Shown here: positions 5,034-7,183 of the stretch, in pieces
Layout of the letters: the number at the start of each line of letters is the position of its first letter
How positions within the stretch are numbered: the stretch's first letter is position 1
Assembly: GCA_003649565.1 (NCBI GenBank)
Contig: QMSF01000040.1
Location: 1-7,183 of the forward strand
Length of the DNA: 7,183 nt
Direction of reading: 5' to 3'
DNA from: Thermoprotei archaeon
GTDB taxonomy: Archaea > Thermoproteota > Methanomethylicia > Nezhaarchaeales > WYZ-LMO8
The notes under the pieces: model-generated
The model's input: only the letters and a program-made list of their open reading frames with translations
Told to the model about the DNA's origin: nothing
The model's database searches: none
Position numbers and translations under genes: made by a program

Positions 5034-6834
5034 AATGGTAAAATGCTTCATCACCCTTTCAATAACGACCCTCATAATGACCTTAGTGATGCCATCTATA
5101 TCCCTAATAGCATCACTCTCTTTGCTTTTAGCTGGAATAATCATGACACTGAGAAGTAAACGAAGAAAAGCTAAGTCGCATGGAGATATTAAGCTCAAAC
5201 AATTAAATATAGTCATAATCCTCCCCAAACATTCCTTAAAAATAAAAGAGCTACTTGGAATTGACAAACCTACTAAGTCTTTGAATGAGCTAGAAAGGCA
5301 TACACGCTTAGCAGTGAGAAAAGCTGTAATGCCATGTATTGCCTCTTCATTTGTTGCCTCTTCAATAATAATGTTGCTCTTAACTAACGATTTAATCTCA
5401 CTATTTGCCCTTACACCCTCAATGATAATCCCCCTCATCCCGACGATCCATCGTAAGATCGTAGAATCAATTAAACGACAAGGCGTAGAGAATGAACTCC
5501 CATTTTTTAGCCTCCTAGCTTCAGCCCTAGCCCATGCAGGTCTATCACTCGCAAGAGCGTTTAACATTGTAGCAGAGGCACGAATATTCTCAGCTATACA
5601 CCTAGAAGCGCTCCTTATGAAGAAAGAAGCGCTCTTCATTGGTGGAGATCCCATAACAGCTATGGCTAACTATGCGCAGAGACATCCATCAAAGATATTC
5701 TCATCATGGATCCTAGGTTACACAAGCATATTAAGAAGCGGTGGTGACGTTATAAAATACCTTGAAGAAAAAACAAAGGACTTATTCGCCATGCTTAAAG
5801 ATAGGTGGAATAGCTTTGTCAACCACGTCAACATAATGGGCGAGGCAATATTAGCCCTCTTCCTCTTAGCACCATTAATGCTCTCCATGACGACCTTAGT
5901 ATTCGCCACTGAAGTAAACGAAGTAATATACGATCTTCTGATATTCGGCGTAATCCCGCTTCTAGTCTTTGCGATAACGTGGTCTATCCACGTTATGCGC
6001 CCACAAGAAAGCCTCGAATATAAGCCAAGTCCAAGAATTATAGTTTTGTCAATCGGTCTCTTCGCATCATCCTTATCCATATTGCAATTTTCAAGTCTTC
6101 TTGCATTAGAGGAGCTAATCATCGTAAGCGTCATTCTCTTCGCGCTACCATTAACGATAAGCTATGAGGCGAATAAAATCAAGAATTATGGTATTGAAAA
6201 GGAGCTAACGAGCTTCTTAAGATACCTTGGAGAAAATAAGAAACTGGGCATTCCAATCTTAACAGCGCTTGAAAGAGCATCAAAAGAACAATACAACAAG
6301 CCCTTCACCCTCTTCATTAAAGGCCTCTTGGGCAAGATGAAATTAGGCCTCTCGCTTTATCAATCAGCTCTCGCATTGAAGATAAAATCTCGAATATGCA
6401 AAATAGTGCTCTTCATTCTAGATAACCTAATTGCAAGTGGAGGAGGGTCTCCAGCAACATTTGAAGTTATGGCTTCATTTGTAGACGAATATCATAAGCA
6501 AAGGTCAAAAGTCAAAAAGTCTCTTCATTTATACTCTATTTTGGGTTATGCCACGCCATTGATACTAGCGATATGCTTATCGCTAACTACGTCATTTATG
6601 ATAGTCAGCGGAGTAGAGCCCATAGGCACCATTGAAGGCTCATTGAGCTTCAGCTTCACGCTTCCACAGCCTCACTTAGACTACGTATTGTTCTACAGCA
6701 AGCTCATGATAATAGCATCATCGATAGCCATGGGGGTAATACTGGGCAAAGCGATTGATGGCTCGATATTTAGCATGAAACACCTCTTAATTTGTGCTGT
6801 AGTTGCATTAATATCTCTAAACCTACTTTTATAA
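5026..6834 (+). CDS. pilus assembly platform membrane protein with two T2SSF (GspF/TadC) modules
   Basis: A 602-residue polytopic inner-membrane protein, the partner of the ATPase and the scaffold through which pilins are assembled. About ten hydrophobic segments are visible, near residues 5-42 (two), 100-140 (two), 272-294, 300-322, 336-382 (two), 503-528, 557-575 and 585-602. Two cytoplasmic helical T2SSF-like modules alternate with them. The first starts at ENELPFFSLLASALAHAGLSL (in part, about 155) and ends with a LRSGGDVIKYLEEK motif near 236. The second starts at IEKELTSFLRYLGENKKLGI (about 390) and ends with LIASGGGSPATFEVM near 468. Archaeal members typically carry two such modules, but this one is on the long side. 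Start: GGAGGT (5011-5016) is 9 bases from the ATG at 5026 and would abut the ATG at 5017, so 5026 is preferred. The overlap with the ATPase stop implies coupled translation. Confidence 0.92.
   Translation: MNRMVKCFITLSITTLIMTLVMPSISLIASLSLLLAGIIMTLRSKRRKAKSHGDIKLKQLNIVIILPKHSLKIKELLGIDKPTKSLNELERHTRLAVRKAVMPCIASSFVASSIIMLLLTNDLISLFALTPSMIIPLIPTIHRKIVESIKRQGVENELPFFSLLASALAHAGLSLARAFNIVAEARIFSAIHLEALLMKKEALFIGGDPITAMANYAQRHPSKIFSSWILGYTSILRSGGDVIKYLEEKTKDLFAMLKDRWNSFVNHVNIMGEAILALFLLAPLMLSMTTLVFATEVNEVIYDLLIFGVIPLLVFAITWSIHVMRPQESLEYKPSPRIIVLSIGLFASSLSILQFSSLLALEELIIVSVILFALPLTISYEANKIKNYGIEKELTSFLRYLGENKKLGIPILTALERASKEQYNKPFTLFIKGLLGKMKLGLSLYQSALALKIKSRICKIVLFILDNLIASGGGSPATFEVMASFVDEYHKQRSKVKKSLHLYSILGYATPLILAICLSLTTSFMIVSGVEPIGTIEGSLSFSFTLPQPHLDYVLFYSKLMIIASSIAMGVILGKAIDGSIFSMKHLLICAVVALISLNLLL
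6826..6833 (+). promoter_or_regulatory. possible TATA box for the DNA ligase gene
   Basis: CTTTTATA overlaps the last codons and stop of the platform gene. Its centre predicts transcript initiation near 6856, four bases before the ligase ATG, so the message would be nearly leaderless. The preceding bases (AACCTA) are a weak BRE match. The Shine-Dalgarno site at 6849-6853 would be lost from such a transcript but used in read-through from the operon, so both modes remain possible. Confidence 0.3.
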
Positions 6835-6859
6835 GAGATAGAAGCTGCGGTGAAGAGGA

Positions 6860-7183
6860 ATGGAGTATTCATTACTAGTAGATGTCTACGAGAAAATAGA
6901 ATCAACGACAAAAAGGCTTGAAATGACTGAGCTCCTAGTTTCTCTATTCAAGAAAACGCCCCCTAACATAATAGACAAAGTCGTATACTTAACTCAAGGT
7001 AGACTTTATCCTGAATACGTAGGAATAGAACTGGGAGTTGCTGAAAAACTCGCTCTTAGAGCCTTGTCTCTTGCTAGTGGCGTTTCACTAGAAGAAGTTG
7101 AATCAGAGCTTAAGAAAACAGGTGATATAGGCTTAACGGCAGAACGCATCTTATCCAGAAAGAAGCTTAAAAGCATATTAGAC
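6860..7183 (+). CDS. lig: ATP-dependent DNA ligase, N-terminal part (partial, 3' end outside window)
   Basis: The first 108 residues of a replicative and repair ligase that seals nicked duplex DNA using ATP. The visible part matches the start of the alpha-helical N-terminal DNA-binding domain of archaeal/eukaryotic type I ligases. Recognisable features are the opening YSLLVDVYEKIESTTKRLEM, the ELLVSLFKKTPP segment, the VVYLTQGRLYPEYVG stretch and the conserved ELGVAEKLALRAL. All resemble thaumarchaeal and other TACK ligases from memory. The adenylation motif KxDG with the catalytic Lys lies beyond the edge and cannot be checked. Start: ATG 6860 follows GGTGA (6849-6853) with 6 bases between. 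The gene is same-strand and 25 bases behind the pilus platform gene, but its function is unrelated to pili. It may be either co-transcribed or driven from its own TATA element at 6826. Confidence 0.93.
   Translation, partial: MEYSLLVDVYEKIESTTKRLEMTELLVSLFKKTPPNIIDKVVYLTQGRLYPEYVGIELGVAEKLALRALSLASGVSLEEVESELKKTGDIGLTAERILSRKKLKSILD

Noticed and set aside
4992..5654. 220-codon minus-strand open frame opposite the platform gene
   Set aside because: It is a shadow of the strongly supported platform gene; low-complexity Ser/Arg/Ile content and no domain.
5718..6134. Minus-strand open frame inside the platform gene
   Set aside because: It is antisense to T2SSF and membrane segments, with no motif or ribosome site seen.
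927..6834. Interpretation as an archaellum (arl/fla) operon
   Set aside because: ArlH/FlaH is missing, the pilins lack typical archaellin features, and no recognisable FlaF/FlaG pair is present; a pilus system fits better.
6693..6911. Minus-strand open frame across the platform-ligase junction
   Set aside because: It overlaps two well-supported plus-strand genes and their ribosome site.
1..7183. CRISPR arrays, tRNA or rRNA genes, insertion sequences
   Set aside because: No regular direct repeats, cloverleaf-like sequence, rRNA sequence, transposase or terminal inverted repeats were noticed; almost all of the window is coding and no gap exceeds about 80 bases.

Overview
The window looks archaeal and most likely comes from a member of the TACK group (Thaumarchaeota, Aigarchaeota or Bathyarchaeota-like). 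Three things support this. It carries an archaeal-type GPN-loop GTPase. It carries the N-terminus of an archaeal/eukaryotic-type ATP-dependent DNA ligase whose sequence reminds me of thaumarchaeal ligases. It also encodes class III (prepilin) signal peptides of the archaeal 'RKA|VS' kind. The DNA is A+T-rich by eye, with heavy use of ATA (Ile) and AGA/AGG (Arg) codons. Most genes have clear Shine-Dalgarno sites (GGTGA, GGAGGT or GAGG). No placement below phylum level can be supported from the sequence alone.

Layout: the 3' end of an unidentified plus-strand gene (3-119) converges on and overlaps by 9 bp a minus-strand GPN-loop GTPase gene (111-848). A short divergent intergenic region holds a palindromic TTTAAA element that could serve promoters in both directions. 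From 927 to 6834 there is a tightly packed plus-strand operon of five genes. It encodes a small pilin, a second pilin-like protein, a large protein with a prepilin signal and a propeller-like ectodomain, a VirB11/PilT-type secretion ATPase, and a long polytopic platform protein with two T2SSF (GspF/TadC) modules. Gene borders in the operon overlap or are separated by about 12-14 bases. The window ends inside the DNA ligase gene (6860 to edge), 25 bases behind the platform gene and possibly with its own TATA box.

The five genes together read as a self-contained archaeal type IV pilus assembly system. The ATPase powers extraction and insertion of pilins through the platform protein. The three prepilins would be processed by a class III signal peptidase that is not encoded here. 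No FlaH/ArlH, FlaF/FlaG pair or typical archaellin is seen, so this is a pilus or adhesion system and not an archaellum. The most unusual element is the 554-residue third prepilin, which appears to present a glycosylatable propeller-like domain on a pilin stem. It sits just upstream of the ATPase and is a candidate pilus tip, anchor or adhesin subunit.
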